DNA from: Opitutia bacterium
GTDB lineage: Bacteria; Verrucomicrobiota; Verrucomicrobiae; Opitutales; UBA953
NCBI GenBank assembly: GCA_947488485.1
Contig: CANKZO010000144.1
Location: 1-5,980 of the forward strand
DNA length: 5,980 bases
Reading direction: 5' to 3'
Shown: piece after piece, positions 5,931 through 5,980 of the stretch
Layout: the number at the start of each line of letters is the position of its first letter
Numbering within the stretch: position 1 is the first letter of the stretch
Program-made: the position numbers and the translations under genes
The notes under the pieces: generated by a model
Told to the model about the DNA's origin: nothing
Databases searched by the model: none
Seen by the model: only the letters and a program-made list of their open reading frames with translations

Positions 5931-5980
5931 TTACTTCGCCGCCAGGTCCTTGAGGGAGACGTTACGGAATTCGGCCGGGT
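5931..5980 (-). CDS. C-terminal end of a probable DUF1080 (3-keto-disaccharide hydrolase type) protein
   Basis: Only the last 15 codons and the TAA stop (5931-5933) are inside the window; they read PAEFRNVSLKDLAAK. The EFRNVSLKDL ending matches the usual C-terminus of DUF1080 proteins, a concanavalin-like beta-sandwich family that typically closes with an 'EFRNI.IKEL'-like strand. Members include 3-keto-glycoside hydrolases and many exported PVC proteins. The frame is supported by the stop and by the terminator just downstream on the same strand. The gene runs on beyond the right edge. The family call rests on this short tail alone, so another protein with a similar end cannot be excluded. 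Confidence 0.6.
   Translation of the reverse strand, partial: PAEFRNVSLKDLAAK

Overview
The window is a GC-rich, densely coded piece of chromosome, most likely from a member of the Planctomycetota/Verrucomicrobiota (PVC) group. The evidence is the gene set: a secreted formylglycine-type sulfatase, a DUF1501 protein with a twin-arginine signal, a very large PSCyt1-DUF1549-DUF1553 'planctomycete cytochrome' protein, and the end of what looks like a DUF1080 (3-keto-disaccharide hydrolase type) gene. These families are strongly expanded in PVC bacteria. None of the starts I can judge has a recognisable Shine-Dalgarno sequence, which also fits that group. I lean to Verrucomicrobiota, but the sequence alone does not settle the phylum.

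Layout. 1-1140 (+) is the 3' part of a sulfatase gene that enters from the left edge; its catalytic Cys motif lies outside the window. 1141-1229 is a short convergent intergenic stretch unusually full of small repeats: four GAGTATN heptamers, a 9-bp hairpin, a 10-bp palindrome, an octamer repeat, and an 11-bp sequence repeated in the end of the next gene. 1230-2693 (-) is the DUF1501 gene. It overlaps by ATGA with the end of the 2690-5824 (-) PSCyt1/DUF1549/DUF1553 gene, so the two form a translationally coupled pair. A 23-bp AT-rich patch and a clear intrinsic terminator (about 5884-5909, - strand) separate this pair from the upstream gene on the same strand, of which only the last 15 codons (5931-5980) are visible. 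There is no gene-free stretch above 300 bases.

How the genes may work together (inference). All three well-covered proteins look exported or act on extracytoplasmic substrates. The sulfatase would remove sulfate esters from a glycan. The DUF1080-type protein would fit downstream sugar processing. The DUF1549/DUF1553 plus DUF1501 pair is a recurrent PVC two-gene module, combining a CxxCH haem-type protein with an alkaline-phosphatase-fold Tat protein, whose biochemical role I do not know to be established. Together this looks like a locus for breaking down sulfated polysaccharide.

I found no mobile element, CRISPR array, RNA gene or clearly unprecedented system. The most interesting items are the uncharacterised two-gene module and the small repeat cluster between the convergent genes.
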